From NCBI GenBank assembly GCA_020355945.1, contig CP070627.1, positions 31,221-60,004 of the forward strand: 28,784 bases of DNA, given 5' to 3'. The translations under genes and the position numbers were made by a program. The stretch comes from Candidatus Aminicenantota bacterium. Its GTDB lineage: Bacteria; Acidobacteriota; Aminicenantia; UBA2199. The notes under the pieces were generated by a model. The model was not told the DNA's origin and did no database searches. It saw only the letters and a list, made by a program, of their open reading frames with translations. Of the stretch, positions 6,982 through 15,148 are shown piece after piece (within the stretch, counting starts at the first letter, position 1; the number at the start of each line of letters is the position of its first letter).

Positions 6982-8346
6982 TTAATATTCCCAATCCACT
7001 CTTTGACTCAGTACTTTGAATTCTTTTACCAGTTTCTTCCCTTCGGGGGAGTTCAATTGACCTTTCTCTTTCATTTTACCGATGCGAATATCTACTTCTG
7101 CCAGTTTTTCAAGTGCTTTAAGTCGTTTTTTACCTCCCTCTTCTTCCAATTCGAAAATACGCTCCAGGATAGAATCCCAACGCAAATATTCGGGAAAATA
7201 TTTGTAGTTATCCACGTGGTTCTCACCTTCATAATGCAAGTCCCGGTATACATATTTATGCTCATCATCAAATTTTAATTCGACGATCTCCCAGGGTTCA
7301 AAAGAAGAGGCAATAATCGGCGAATGGGTGGCAAAGAAAAACTGGCATCCCGGGGCCAGGGTGACATAGGTATCGATAATACTTTTTTGAATATCTGGAT
7401 AAAGAGATCGTTCCGGTTCATCGATCAAAATAACGGCGTTTTGGGGTTTCAGTTTATAAAGAGGTACTGTGGTTTCTACCAGGTGCCGGGTTCCTGTGCT
7501 CCAAAAACTTCCCGGCACATACCGGCCGGCTAAAGTCTGTAATTGAATAGACCCCAGGTGAGAAATCGTATCTTTATCAATATCCCTCTTTACTTTAAGT
7601 CCCAGGTAAAACAGGATATCGTCCAGGTAATGTTCGGCCATAAGTGCTAATGGATTGGGATTATGCTCCAACCATTTATTGAATTCACTTTTTTTCCTGG
7701 CTGCATCCTTTGGAGAGGCGGCGGTGGCAATTTGATTGTTAAATAATAGCTCTTGCTCCTGGTGTTTTTTGATATCCTCTAATATATTTTCCAGGGTCTT
7801 GTTTACATCTCCAACCGCAAAATCAATGAATCGTCCCAGGTTCAATTTATTCATATAAGGAGAAACCTGGGCTGCTTTTATCTTTTCCAACATTTCCAGG
7901 GTATCTGATCGATCAACCCCATGTCCATTATCCCCTGTGATAACCTCGGTGGGAAAGTTAAACAGCAGTGGGTTAATTTTCTTAAAATTTCCACGTAATA
8001 ATTGAAAAAAGTCCAATTCCTCTATTTTGCTGTCCCAATCGAAATGAAAATAAGGAAATTCTTTAGTATTGCACATCCGGTAGGTGATATCAAAAAGCCG
8101 GATATCCATTTTTACCCCATTCTCAGGAGGAACAGGTAACCGGACATTTTTCCCGACATCCCTGGTTAAAGAAACAAACCACTTGATTAACCGGAGTAAA
8201 GTGGTTTTCCCACTCCCACTCTGGCCGATGATACAAACTTTATCCAATGGTTTTCCTTCCTTATCATGGCCCTGGGGATAAGTCAAATCAATCACCACAT
8301 CTTTGAATTGATTGTAACCTTTTAATTCTATCTTAATGATCTTCAT
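6982..8346 (-). CDS. ptuA: Septu PtuA-like AAA/ABC-type ATPase
   Basis: 454 residues, within the length range of PtuA. Walker A GQSGSGKTT at 41-49, ABC-like signature region FWSTGTRH at 281-288, Walker B VILIDEP at 305-311 followed by ERSLYP, and the switch histidine in ATHSP at 339-343. The middle (about 150-265) is helical and charged, as in SMC/Rad50-like and OLD-like ATPases. A C-terminal helical stretch follows the nucleotide domain, as expected for binding the nuclease partner. All ATPase residues are present. It is the first gene of the minus-strand block, preceded by its own promoter (8388-8416) and AAAAGGAAAA before the ATG. Adjacent HNH gene makes the Septu call; an unrelated AAA-HNH pair is the alternative. 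Confidence 0.85.
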   Translation of the reverse strand: MKIIKIELKGYNQFKDVVIDLTYPQGHDKEGKPLDKVCIIGQSGSGKTTLLRLIKWFVSLTRDVGKNVRLPVPPENGVKMDIRLFDITYRMCNTKEFPYFHFDWDSKIEELDFFQLLRGNFKKINPLLFNFPTEVITGDNGHGVDRSDTLEMLEKIKAAQVSPYMNKLNLGRFIDFAVGDVNKTLENILEDIKKHQEQELLFNNQIATAASPKDAARKKSEFNKWLEHNPNPLALMAEHYLDDILFYLGLKVKRDIDKDTISHLGSIQLQTLAGRYVPGSFWSTGTRHLVETTVPLYKLKPQNAVILIDEPERSLYPDIQKSIIDTYVTLAPGCQFFFATHSPIIASSFEPWEIVELKFDDEHKYVYRDLHYEGENHVDNYKYFPEYLRWDSILERIFELEEEGGKKRLKALEKLAEVDIRIGKMKEKGQLNSPEGKKLVKEFKVLSQRVDWEY

Positions 8347-8387
8347 TGCATTTTCCTTTTAAAACCTATTACTAACATCATAAAGGA

Positions 8388-8416
8388 ATTTTAAATGAAA
8401 TCGTTGTTTATTTCAA
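8388..8416 (-). promoter_or_regulatory. Sigma-70-type promoter for the ptuA-ptuB-roco block
   Basis: On the minus strand TTGAAA (complement of 8411-8416), 17 bases, TAAAAT (complement of 8388-8393), about 41 bases upstream of the ptuA ATG. Good match and ideal spacing, so the defence block is probably transcribed on its own. Confidence 0.65.
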
Positions 8417-8436
8417 TAGAAAGGCTTCTATTTTTT
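8415..8436. terminator. Small hairpin with flanking T/A run, possible terminator
   Basis: AATAGAA at 8415-8421, loop AGGC, TTCTATT at 8426-8432, with T to 8436 on the plus strand. It follows the rluB stop on the minus strand, where the run is A before the stem, so it is a weak terminator for rluB at best, and it overlaps the -35 of the ptuA promoter. Confidence 0.35.
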
Positions 8437-8458
8437 ATTCTTTTGTGTCTTTCCGCGG

Positions 8459-9208
8459 CTATTCGGTATAATTATAGGTTTTTTTAAAGGTCTCTAGTTC
8501 TTCGTTGGTTAATTCATGCCAGTGACCCGCAGGCAGCTTCTTCAGCTTAATGGTGCCAATCGCCGTCCGTTTCAGCTTCTCTACCGGATGACCCGTGTAT
8601 TTTAATAAGTTCCGAATGATGTGCTTTTTCCCTTCGATAATCGTCACCCGGATCCAGGAATTCCCCCGGGCTGTCTTCTTAACAAAATCGATTTGCAAAG
8701 GCTTTACCCGGCGCCCTTCCAGGAAAATACCTTTGGTCTTCAACTGCTGCCGCTCTTTGTCGATTAATATTCCTTTTATTTTCACCAGGTAAACCTTGGG
8801 TATCTTATTTTTGGGGGAAATAACAAAATTGGTGAGTTCCCCGTCATTGGTTAATAATATTAATCCCTCGGAATGATAATCCAACCGCCCTACCGGGTAA
8901 ACCCGCTCTTTGATCCCGGTAATAAAATCCTTTATTGCCGGTCTGCCCTGGGGGTCATGAAGGGTGGAAATCACCCCATAGGGCTTATGAAAAATATAGT
9001 AAGATTTTTTTTCTTTGGTTAGTTTTAATTTTTTGTTGTCTAAGCGGAGGGTATCTTTTTCAATATCCACCAGGGAATTGGGGTCTGTGATTACCTGGTT
9101 ATTGACTTTAATCCGCTCATCATGAATATACTGGCGAATATTCCTTCGGCTGTCAATCCCCGCGGTTTGAAGTACTTTTTGTAATTTTTCTTCCTTCATC
9201 TCCGTCAC
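8459..9208 (-). CDS. rluB: rRNA pseudouridine synthase, RluB/RsuA family
   Basis: 249 residues. N-terminal S4 RNA-binding domain (about 5-60: LQKVLQTAGIDSRRNIRQYI), then the RsuA-type catalytic domain with HKPYGVIST and the catalytic motif VGRLDYHSEGLILLTNDG (Asp110), and GKKHIIRNLLKYTGHPVEKLKR near the end. This family converts a specific uridine of rRNA to pseudouridine; length and S4 domain suit RluB (23S rRNA) but RsuA (16S) or RluE cannot be separated by eye. Start GTG 9208 has GGGAG four bases away; ATG 9199 is an alternative with a poor ribosome site. A housekeeping gene standing between defence-like and regulatory blocks. Confidence 0.9.
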   Translation of the reverse strand: MTEMKEEKLQKVLQTAGIDSRRNIRQYIHDERIKVNNQVITDPNSLVDIEKDTLRLDNKKLKLTKEKKSYYIFHKPYGVISTLHDPQGRPAIKDFITGIKERVYPVGRLDYHSEGLILLTNDGELTNFVISPKNKIPKVYLVKIKGILIDKERQQLKTKGIFLEGRRVKPLQIDFVKKTARGNSWIRVTIIEGKKHIIRNLLKYTGHPVEKLKRTAIGTIKLKKLPAGHWHELTNEELETFKKTYNYTE

Positions 9209-9220
9209 CCGTCTCCCTTC

Positions 9221-9278
9221 ACCCTTAACCCTTAACCCTTAACCCTTCACCCTTCAATCTTCATTTTCAATCTTCATT
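9221..9278. repeat. Heptamer tandem repeats and an 11-base direct repeat in spacer
   Basis: ACCCTTA three times then ACCCTTC twice, in perfect 7-base register at 9221-9255, followed by CAATCTTCATT at 9255-9265 and again at 9268-9278. It fills the 72-base gap between rluB and the response regulator gene. It resembles telomere repeats by chance; a similar heptamer habit recurs at 23387-23441. Confidence 0.8.
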
Positions 9279-9280
9279 GG

Positions 9281-10630
9281 TTACTTCTGGATATTTAATC
9301 GTTTCATCAATTCGGAGAGGGTGGTGGCTTTTAAACCCAATTCTTTGGAGGCATTTTTTTGCACCCAGTTATTTCGTTCCAGGGATTCCAGGATGAGTTC
9401 CCGTTTCAACGCATCAATGCGCTCATAAAAGGTCCCTCTTTTGGAAATCCGCTGCTGGGCCCCCCGGATTTCAGTGGGCAGTAAGTCAGGCGTCAGCATC
9501 TCTGAGGTAGAAAGAATAACCGCCCGTAATATGGCATTTTCCAGTTCCCTCACGTTACCAGGCCAATGATAATCCATCAAGTGTTTTAAAAATCTACTGT
9601 CCATCCCGGTTATGGTTTTGTTATTATCCGCGGCATATTTTTCCATAAAATGCCCTGCCAGTAAGGGGATATCCTCTTTTCGTTCTCTTAAAGGGGGAAG
9701 ATGAATATTAATAATGTTCAGCCGATAATATAAGTCCTCCCTGAATTCATTTTGTTTGACCTTTTCTTTTAAATCCACATTGGTGGCCACAATGACCCGG
9801 ACATCCACTTTAATGGGTTTGTTACTGCCTAAGGGTTGGATTTCTTTCTCCTGCAATACCCGCAGGATTTTGGTTTGGGTTTCATAGTCCAGGGTGGCAA
9901 TTTCATCCAGGAAGAGCCCCCCCCCGTCCGCTTCTTCAAAAATACCCTTCTTATCCGTATAGGCCCCGGTAAATGCCCCTTTTTTATGACCGAAAAGTAT
10001 ACTTTCAAAAAGAGTGGGGGGAATGTTACTGGAATTAAAGGAAAAAAAAGGCTTATCCCTGCGGTTGGAGTTCTGGTATACAGCTTTTGCAATCAATTCT
10101 TTCCCGGTCCCGCTTTCGCCGCTGATAAGCAGCGTTGAATTGGTATTGGCTACACTTTCCACCAACGAAAGCGTTTTCATCAACGCGTGGCTTTTGCCAA
10201 TAATATTTTTAAAAGAGAACCGCTCATTCAATGCCTTTTTCAATTGAATGTTCTCTTTCTTCATATTTCTTTCTTTAATGACCCGGTCGATTTTATGTCT
10301 GATTTCTACGTTATTAAAGGGTTTCTGCAGGTAATCCTCAGCACCTAACTTAATGGCTTCGATGGCCGACTCGATGGTACCGAAAGCGGTTAAAAAAATA
10401 ACTTTGATATCCGCATCATCTTTTTTTAATTCTTTAAAAATCTCAATCCCCGAAGTACCGGGAATCATCAAATCCATAATCACCACATCCACATCCGGTG
10501 CGTGGTTGGCCTTGGCCTGGCTTTTATTTTCCGATATAATTAGACGATACTCCGGTTCTTTGAATATTCGCTTGAAAATATCATGGATAATCGTCTCATC
10601 GTCAACCAGGTGTATGATTTTTTTTCTCAT
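9281..10630 (-). CDS. NtrC-family sigma-54-dependent response regulator
   Basis: 449 residues in the standard order. Receiver domain about 1-120 with acidic pocket near Asp10-Asp11, phosphoacceptor Asp53 (VVIMDLMIPG), Thr81 and Lys103. AAA+ domain about 140-380 with Walker A GESGTGKE 171-178, the sigma-54 contact loop GAFTGA 218-223, and Walker B GGLFLDEI 237-244. C-terminal Fis-type helix-turn-helix about 405-448 (ELGLKATTLSELMKRL). It should open sigma-54 promoters once phosphorylated. Its start overlaps the stop of the histidine kinase gene by four bases, making that kinase the obvious partner. I found no convincing -24/-12 site in the window, so its targets lie elsewhere. Confidence 0.95.
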   Translation of the reverse strand: MRKKIIHLVDDETIIHDIFKRIFKEPEYRLIISENKSQAKANHAPDVDVVIMDLMIPGTSGIEIFKELKKDDADIKVIFLTAFGTIESAIEAIKLGAEDYLQKPFNNVEIRHKIDRVIKERNMKKENIQLKKALNERFSFKNIIGKSHALMKTLSLVESVANTNSTLLISGESGTGKELIAKAVYQNSNRRDKPFFSFNSSNIPPTLFESILFGHKKGAFTGAYTDKKGIFEEADGGGLFLDEIATLDYETQTKILRVLQEKEIQPLGSNKPIKVDVRVIVATNVDLKEKVKQNEFREDLYYRLNIINIHLPPLRERKEDIPLLAGHFMEKYAADNNKTITGMDSRFLKHLMDYHWPGNVRELENAILRAVILSTSEMLTPDLLPTEIRGAQQRISKRGTFYERIDALKRELILESLERNNWVQKNASKELGLKATTLSELMKRLNIQK

Positions 10631-13389
10631 ATTTTCATTCTCCTTAAAGGGCTTTTCGCAGGAAATGTAATAATGAAGGTGGTCCCTTTGTTGAGTTTAC
10701 TGTTGACGGTTATATCTCCATAGTGTTCTTGCACAATCGTATAGGTGATGGATAATCCCAGCCCGGTTCCTTTTCCTTTTTCTTTGGTAGTGAAAAAGGG
10801 GTCAAATATTTTCTTCATATGCCTGGGGTCAATTCCTTTCCCGTTGTCCCTGATGCGAATCATGATACTGGAATTGGTCTCCAGGCCGGAAATTGAAATG
10901 ACTCCATTGGAATCGGTAATGGCATCACAGGCATTGATCAGCAAATTGATGAACATCTGCTGAAGGCGTATGGAATATCCATACAGCTTATGCTTAAATT
11001 CATACTCTCTTCTTAACGTGATATCTTTTTTCTTTAATGTATGTTCCACCAGGGCAATGCTTTCATTAATCGTTTTATTCAAGTCCAGTTCAGCGGGTAC
11101 TTCTCCCTTTTGTCGGGAAAAATTCAATAGGGTTCGAATGATCTTGTTAGCCCGCTGAACCTGTTCCTGGATTTTTAAGATCATGTGGATATTGGCAGGG
11201 TCTTCCGGGTTATCCAGAATGAATTGACAATAAGAGGAAATACCGGTTAACGGTGTATTCACTTCGTGGGCAATGCCCGCAGATAACAATCCCAATGAGG
11301 CCATTTTTTCCGCTGTGATCAATTGATCCTGGATCATTATCTTTTCCGTGACATCCTCAAAAACCAGGATTGTGCCCCTCACTTTTCCCAGGTTATCTTT
11401 TAAAGGAGAGATGAAAATATCAAAGATCAATTCTTCATGATTAATTTCAACTTTTACATTATGAATGGAGGAAAGCCCCTGTTTTCGCTTAAAAATTTGT
11501 TTCCACAGGTCATGACCGAATATGTTGTAGGCTTTTTTGTCAATCGCTTTGGCGGCGGGAATCCTGAATTTCAATGCCATAAAATCATTCCAGGTTTTTA
11601 TGATATTAAGGTTGGTTAAAACCACAATTCCTACATTGATATTCTCAATAATGTTCTCGTTAAACTCTTTTAATAAATTGATCTCATTAAACTGGGTCTC
11701 CAACTCGGAATAAAGGGAGGCATTTTCCAGGGACAGGGTTAATGGTGAAGCGATATTTAACATGATATCCCAATCCTCTGCCGACAGATAGGTGTTATCC
11801 ATTTTAGGCCCAAAAGCAATTAAACCGATCAATTCATCCTGCGTCTTTAACGGCAGGAATTGGAAATAATTCATATTTCTAATCACCTGGTAATCCTTGG
11901 GATATCTTTTTGCGAATTCCGCGGCTGAAAAAAAGACCAGGTTATCATTTTCAAATAAATCGCTGCGAAAGTTTTTGGATAAAAGTATCTTCTTTTTCTG
12001 GGGCAGTGAATAAAATACGTTTTTCCGATGATGAATAATAAACGAACTTTTTTGGAGTTGGAATCCCTCGTTAATGGTTTGTAAAAAATTGGTGACAATC
12101 GTGCCCAGGTTCCGTTCATTCCTGAAAGATAAGATTAATTTGGTTAACTTCTTTTTGAAGTCCACTGCCCCCTTGAAGAACAGCTTCTCATAAAACTTAT
12201 GAACGGTATCTTCAATGGGTCTGAATAATAACCCGGCTGTCATAATGGCCGCAATAGACCAGAAAATTCCCACCAGTTTGTTCTGCTCGATGGTGCTGCC
12301 CAGGAAAAAGAAAATACCGAATATAAACAGGAAAATAGACGCGATTGAAATGGTTTTTTTGATAATATTCTCAATATCGGTAAATTTTCGATGGCCCAGG
12401 TAATAGGTCAGGCTTATGGGTAGGAAAACCAGGAGAAAGGGACTTAAATTCATATAAACAGAAGCTGACTTTTCCGCAGCCGATAACAGCGTGTTTAAAA
12501 CCAGCATGGGAAGAATACTGATACCAATGCCGATCAAAGGAAGAATAAACCGCTTTTGCTTCCTTCTAAAGATGAACCACAAATTTGAACTCAAAAAGGA
12601 GATTAATGCAAGAATAAGATAAAAAGTAAAATAATCAAAGGAGATTTTTCTAAAGTGATTAATGGACAATAATAACACTCCAGGTGTCGGATCAAATATA
12701 CCACTGAGAACAAAGAAAAGGTTAAGAATTAGAATAACGATGGGAACCGAATAAATAGATAATTTTATCAGTTTCGCATTGATGACCCTGACAATCTTTA
12801 ATTTGATGGGAAAATACAGGGAATAATGCAGTAATAGTGCAGGAAAGAAGAAGAAACACAGCCGGTCCAGGACCAAAAAGAAAAAATCCGTTAAAGTATA
12901 AGACCCGGTAGGAGAGAAGATAAGAAACCCGGAAAAGGATAAACTCAACAAATAAAAATAAACCGGCGGAGAGAAGCCTCCTTTTTTCTTTAAGTTGAAA
13001 TTTAGAATTCTCAGGGTCAGGAGTATTAAAAGTATACCGGAAAATACCAGGATATAGTAAGAAAAAGGGGTATACCGGGTATAGATATCCACCCCCACGG
13101 TTTTTGATAACCCTTCTCTTTCAATTTCGTAGATATTTGTTTTTCTTTTTAGAATGGCGCGGTTCAGGTCCGTTTTATTGTTAATAATATATTTATTAAC
13201 GGTTAACAGGAGGTCGCCTTTTTTAATCGAGCTGTCTTCCGGTGCTTGAAGACAGACAAGGCCCTCAGGGGTATGTTCCCAGAGGATCTGATCTGTGGGA
13301 GCGCTCCATTTTAATTTTTGGAAAATATTGGCCAGACACAGCACCACAAAGATTAAATAAACCAGGTGCCAGGGGTATTTTTTTATCAT
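10627..13389 (-). CDS. Multi-pass membrane sensor histidine kinase with PDZ-like, GAF and PAS domains
   Basis: 920 residues. One N-terminal membrane segment (about 8-25), then a PDZ-like segment about 40-105 (APEDSSIKKGDLLLTVN), then roughly eight or nine further membrane segments to about residue 390. Cytoplasmic part: GAF-like about 420-560, PAS about 575-690 (NIIENINVGIVVLTN), HisKA with phosphoacceptor His708 in SAGIAHEVNTPL, and HATPase_c with NACDA, DNGKGI and GKGTGLGLS. The motif set is complete, so it should be an active kinase. An external PDZ followed by a polytopic domain suggests sensing of peptides or envelope state, but this is inference. Overlaps by four bases both the small exported gene before it and the NtrC-type regulator after it. 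Confidence 0.92.
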   Translation of the reverse strand: MIKKYPWHLVYLIFVVLCLANIFQKLKWSAPTDQILWEHTPEGLVCLQAPEDSSIKKGDLLLTVNKYIINNKTDLNRAILKRKTNIYEIEREGLSKTVGVDIYTRYTPFSYYILVFSGILLILLTLRILNFNLKKKGGFSPPVYFYLLSLSFSGFLIFSPTGSYTLTDFFFLVLDRLCFFFFPALLLHYSLYFPIKLKIVRVINAKLIKLSIYSVPIVILILNLFFVLSGIFDPTPGVLLLSINHFRKISFDYFTFYLILALISFLSSNLWFIFRRKQKRFILPLIGIGISILPMLVLNTLLSAAEKSASVYMNLSPFLLVFLPISLTYYLGHRKFTDIENIIKKTISIASIFLFIFGIFFFLGSTIEQNKLVGIFWSIAAIMTAGLLFRPIEDTVHKFYEKLFFKGAVDFKKKLTKLILSFRNERNLGTIVTNFLQTINEGFQLQKSSFIIHHRKNVFYSLPQKKKILLSKNFRSDLFENDNLVFFSAAEFAKRYPKDYQVIRNMNYFQFLPLKTQDELIGLIAFGPKMDNTYLSAEDWDIMLNIASPLTLSLENASLYSELETQFNEINLLKEFNENIIENINVGIVVLTNLNIIKTWNDFMALKFRIPAAKAIDKKAYNIFGHDLWKQIFKRKQGLSSIHNVKVEINHEELIFDIFISPLKDNLGKVRGTILVFEDVTEKIMIQDQLITAEKMASLGLLSAGIAHEVNTPLTGISSYCQFILDNPEDPANIHMILKIQEQVQRANKIIRTLLNFSRQKGEVPAELDLNKTINESIALVEHTLKKKDITLRREYEFKHKLYGYSIRLQQMFINLLINACDAITDSNGVISISGLETNSSIMIRIRDNGKGIDPRHMKKIFDPFFTTKEKGKGTGLGLSITYTIVQEHYGDITVNSKLNKGTTFIITFPAKSPLRRMKI

Positions 13390-13727
13390 AGAAACGCGTT
13401 GGTCTCAGCCATTCGAAAGGACCAGATAATTCTCTCTTTGTTGGTGAGGGGCTGCAGTTTTTTCTGGTATATTTTCCGTGTCAAAAAATCCTGGTCATAG
13501 GAAAAAATATCCTCTTCTTCCATTTCCGAACCATCATATTCATCCAAATTGGGGGGGGGCTTCTCGGTTTCCTCGGTTTTGGTCTCTTTTTTCGCATCAT
13601 CATCCTTGACATTAGTGGTGTTAGGTCCGGCAGCACGGCTGATGTTGACGGTCTGACCCTGTACCACCAAACAATAACACAGATAAAAAACCAAACCCAA
13701 AATTATAATTTTTATTAGTAACTTCAT
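13386..13727 (-). CDS. Small exported protein of unknown function, operon with kinase
   Basis: 113 residues. A strong hydrophobic N-terminal segment (IKIIILGLVFYLCYCLVV) ending near GQTV reads as a signal peptide or membrane anchor. Next comes a charged low-complexity linker with many Lys, Glu and Asp and a PPP, then an acidic patch (EMEEED), then a basic C-terminal helix-like end. I recognise no family. Its stop overlaps the kinase start by four bases, so it is translationally coupled to a kinase with an extracytoplasmic PDZ-like domain and may be its accessory or ligand. There is no ribosome site; the promoter at 13734-13763 would start transcription at or next to the ATG. Confidence 0.75.
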   Translation of the reverse strand: MKLLIKIIILGLVFYLCYCLVVQGQTVNISRAAGPNTTNVKDDDAKKETKTEETEKPPPNLDEYDGSEMEEEDIFSYDQDFLTRKIYQKKLQPLTNKERIIWSFRMAETNAFL

Positions 13728-13733
13728 AGTGTA

Positions 13734-13763
13734 ATTATATCAAATATATGGGCATCTTATCAA
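13734..13763 (-). promoter_or_regulatory. Promoter of the kinase operon, implying a leaderless mRNA
   Basis: On the minus strand TTGATA (complement of 13758-13763), 18 bases, consensus TATAAT (complement of 13734-13739), then only TACACT before the ATG at 13727. Transcription would start at or next to the A of the start codon, which agrees with the absence of a Shine-Dalgarno sequence. Confidence 0.65.
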
Positions 13764-13780
13764 TAGGGTAAGCATTTCTG

Positions 13781-13928
13781 ATTTTAGCCACAAAGTTACA
13801 CAAAGGGACACGAAGAAAAAACTTTTCCAAAAAAACTTTGCCTGGCACCAAAATCTCCAAAATCTTTTTGATTTATTGAATTCCTCTGTGTTAATCCGTG
13901 TTTCTCCGTGTTTGTCCGTGGCTAAAAT
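13781..13928. repeat. Spacer repeat with 11-bp terminal inverted repeats
   Basis: ATTTTAGCCAC at 13781-13791 and its perfect complement GTGGCTAAAAT at 13918-13928 bound a 148-base element. Both inner ends are made of approximate 10 to 12-base units around ACAC(A/G)(A/G)AG (for example GTGTTAATCCGTGTTTCTCC on the right). No open frame. It has the form of a small non-coding mobile or palindromic repeat; a related fragment occurs inside the gene at 20218-20233. Confidence 0.7.
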
Positions 13929-13950
13929 TAGAACTTACTGATTTATATTA

Positions 13951-13979
13951 TTGCAAAAAGTGGTTTAATTTGATATATT
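13951..13979 (+). promoter_or_regulatory. Sigma-70-type promoter for pcm
   Basis: TTGCAA at 13951-13956, 17 bases, TATATT at 13974-13979. Transcription would begin near 13986, so the hairpin at 13985-13999 would sit at the very 5' end of the transcript. Confidence 0.55.
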
Positions 13980-13984
13980 TTAAA

Positions 13985-13999
13985 GGCGGATTTTCCGCC
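13985..13999 (+). other. 5'-end hairpin in the pcm leader
   Basis: GGCGGA, loop TTT, TCCGCC: a perfect 6-bp stem at the predicted 5' end of the pcm mRNA, upstream of the AAAAGGA at 14014-14020. Such structures commonly protect transcripts from 5' decay. Confidence 0.5.
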
Positions 14000-14030
14000 G
14001 TGAATATTGGTAAAAAAGGAAGAAAAGTAA

Positions 14031-14657
14031 ATGAAAGACGTTTATGAACGGGAACGACGCTTGATGGTGGAGAACCAGATCCGTGCCCGCGGTGTAACGG
14101 ATCAAAAGGTACTGGATGCCATGTTAAAGGTGCCCAGGCATTTGTTTGTACCTCATTTTGAACAAAGCAGCAGTTACAGTGACGGCCCTTTGCCCATTGG
14201 GCATGGTCAAACCATATCCCAGCCTTATATCGTCGCCTACATGACAGAATTACTGGATTTACAAGGTGATGAAAAAGTGTTGGAACTGGGGACGGGGTGC
14301 GGCTATCAAACCGCTGTATTAGCCGAAATCGCCAAAGAGGTTTATACCATTGAAATAATTGAAGCGCTGGGCAAAGGGGCTCAAGAACTATTGACCCGGG
14401 TCTTTAATTATACCAACATCTTCTTCAAATTCGCCAATGGCAGGGAAGGATGGCTGGAATATGCCCCTTTTGAACGTATCCTTCTCGCTGCTGCTCCCAC
14501 AAGGTTCCCACAAAACCTCTTTGACCAACTGGCCGAAGGAGGAATTGCCGTAGCACCAGTGGGTGATTACTTTCAGCGGCTGGTTAAATATTGGAAAAAA
14601 GGGGGGAAAATTAAATCAGACTCATTAATCGGTGTTTCTTTTGTACCTTTTGTTTAA
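14031..14657 (+). CDS. pcm: Protein-L-isoaspartate O-methyltransferase
   Basis: 208 residues, the normal size. The N-terminal helix region (RERRLMVENQIRARGVTD), the substrate loop PLPIGHGQTISQPYIVAYM and the S-adenosylmethionine motif VLELGTGCGYQTAVLAEI are those of PCMT. The enzyme methylates isoaspartyl residues in aged proteins so that they can be repaired in the cytosol. The second half is regular (FERILLAAAPTRFPQNLFDQLAEGG, VAPVGD). ATG 14031 is preceded by AAAAGGA. Followed after 38 bases by the DUF192 gene in the same direction, probably co-transcribed. Confidence 0.95.
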   Translation: MKDVYERERRLMVENQIRARGVTDQKVLDAMLKVPRHLFVPHFEQSSSYSDGPLPIGHGQTISQPYIVAYMTELLDLQGDEKVLELGTGCGYQTAVLAEIAKEVYTIEIIEALGKGAQELLTRVFNYTNIFFKFANGREGWLEYAPFERILLAAAPTRFPQNLFDQLAEGGIAVAPVGDYFQRLVKYWKKGGKIKSDSLIGVSFVPFV

Positions 14658-14695
14658 ATTTTAGAGGTGATGGGACGCGATTCATTGCGCCCTCA

Positions 14696-15148
14696 ATGGT
14701 GAAAAAGATGATAAGAAAAGTGATTTTATTTATAATTTTTTGTGGTTCTCTTTTTTCTGCTGCCGGTTCAGAAATTAAAATCATCCCTCTTTATATCGGT
14801 ACGGAAAAGTTTAGCGTAGAAATTGCAGACACTCCTCGGAAGATTATGAAAGGGATGATGTTTCGTGAATCCATCCCTGATGATTTCGGGATGTTATTTG
14901 TCGACGAAATCGAGGAGTATAAAGGCTTCTGGATGAAAAACTGCCGGGTTCCCCTGGACATCATTTACCTGGATAAAAACAAGCAGGTCATTAACATCCA
15001 TTTTAATGTTCCCCCGTGTAAGCGTGAGCCCTGCAAAATCTATCAGCCCAAACGGCCTGCCAGATATGTCCTGGAACTTCGAGGAAACCGGGCCAAAGAA
15101 TTAAATCTCAAGCCCGGGGACACCGTTTTTTTCGTCCTGGATCATTAA
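14696..15148 (+). CDS. DUF192 family exported protein
   Basis: 150 residues. N-terminal signal peptide (MIRKVILFIIFCGSLFSAAG) followed by a DUF192 domain: VEIADTPRKIMKGMMFRESI, GMLFVDEIEEYKGFWMKNCR, PLDIIYLDKNKQVINI and ELNLKPGDTVFF near the end are the family's conserved blocks. Function of DUF192 is not established; members are small beta-barrel-like proteins, often periplasmic. No good ribosome site precedes ATG 14696; ATG 14708 gives a cleaner signal peptide and may be the true start. An imperfect GC hairpin (GGGACGC with GCGCCC) lies at 14672-14692 just before it. Confidence 0.88.
   Translation: MVKKMIRKVILFIIFCGSLFSAAGSEIKIIPLYIGTEKFSVEIADTPRKIMKGMMFRESIPDDFGMLFVDEIEEYKGFWMKNCRVPLDIIYLDKNKQVINIHFNVPPCKREPCKIYQPKRPARYVLELRGNRAKELNLKPGDTVFFVLDH

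Noticed and set aside
6832..7278. Hydrophobic plus-strand frame opposite ptuA and ptuB
   Set aside because: Complement of charged, well-supported genes; the hydrophobic run is a reverse-frame artefact.
9221..9255. Telomere or origin-like repeat
   Set aside because: Only five heptamer copies in a small gap between ordinary genes, with no origin genes or DnaA boxes.
13850..13866. TGGCAC as a sigma-54 -24 element near the NtrC-type operon
   Set aside because: No TTGC follows at the required spacing and it lies inside the spacer repeat.
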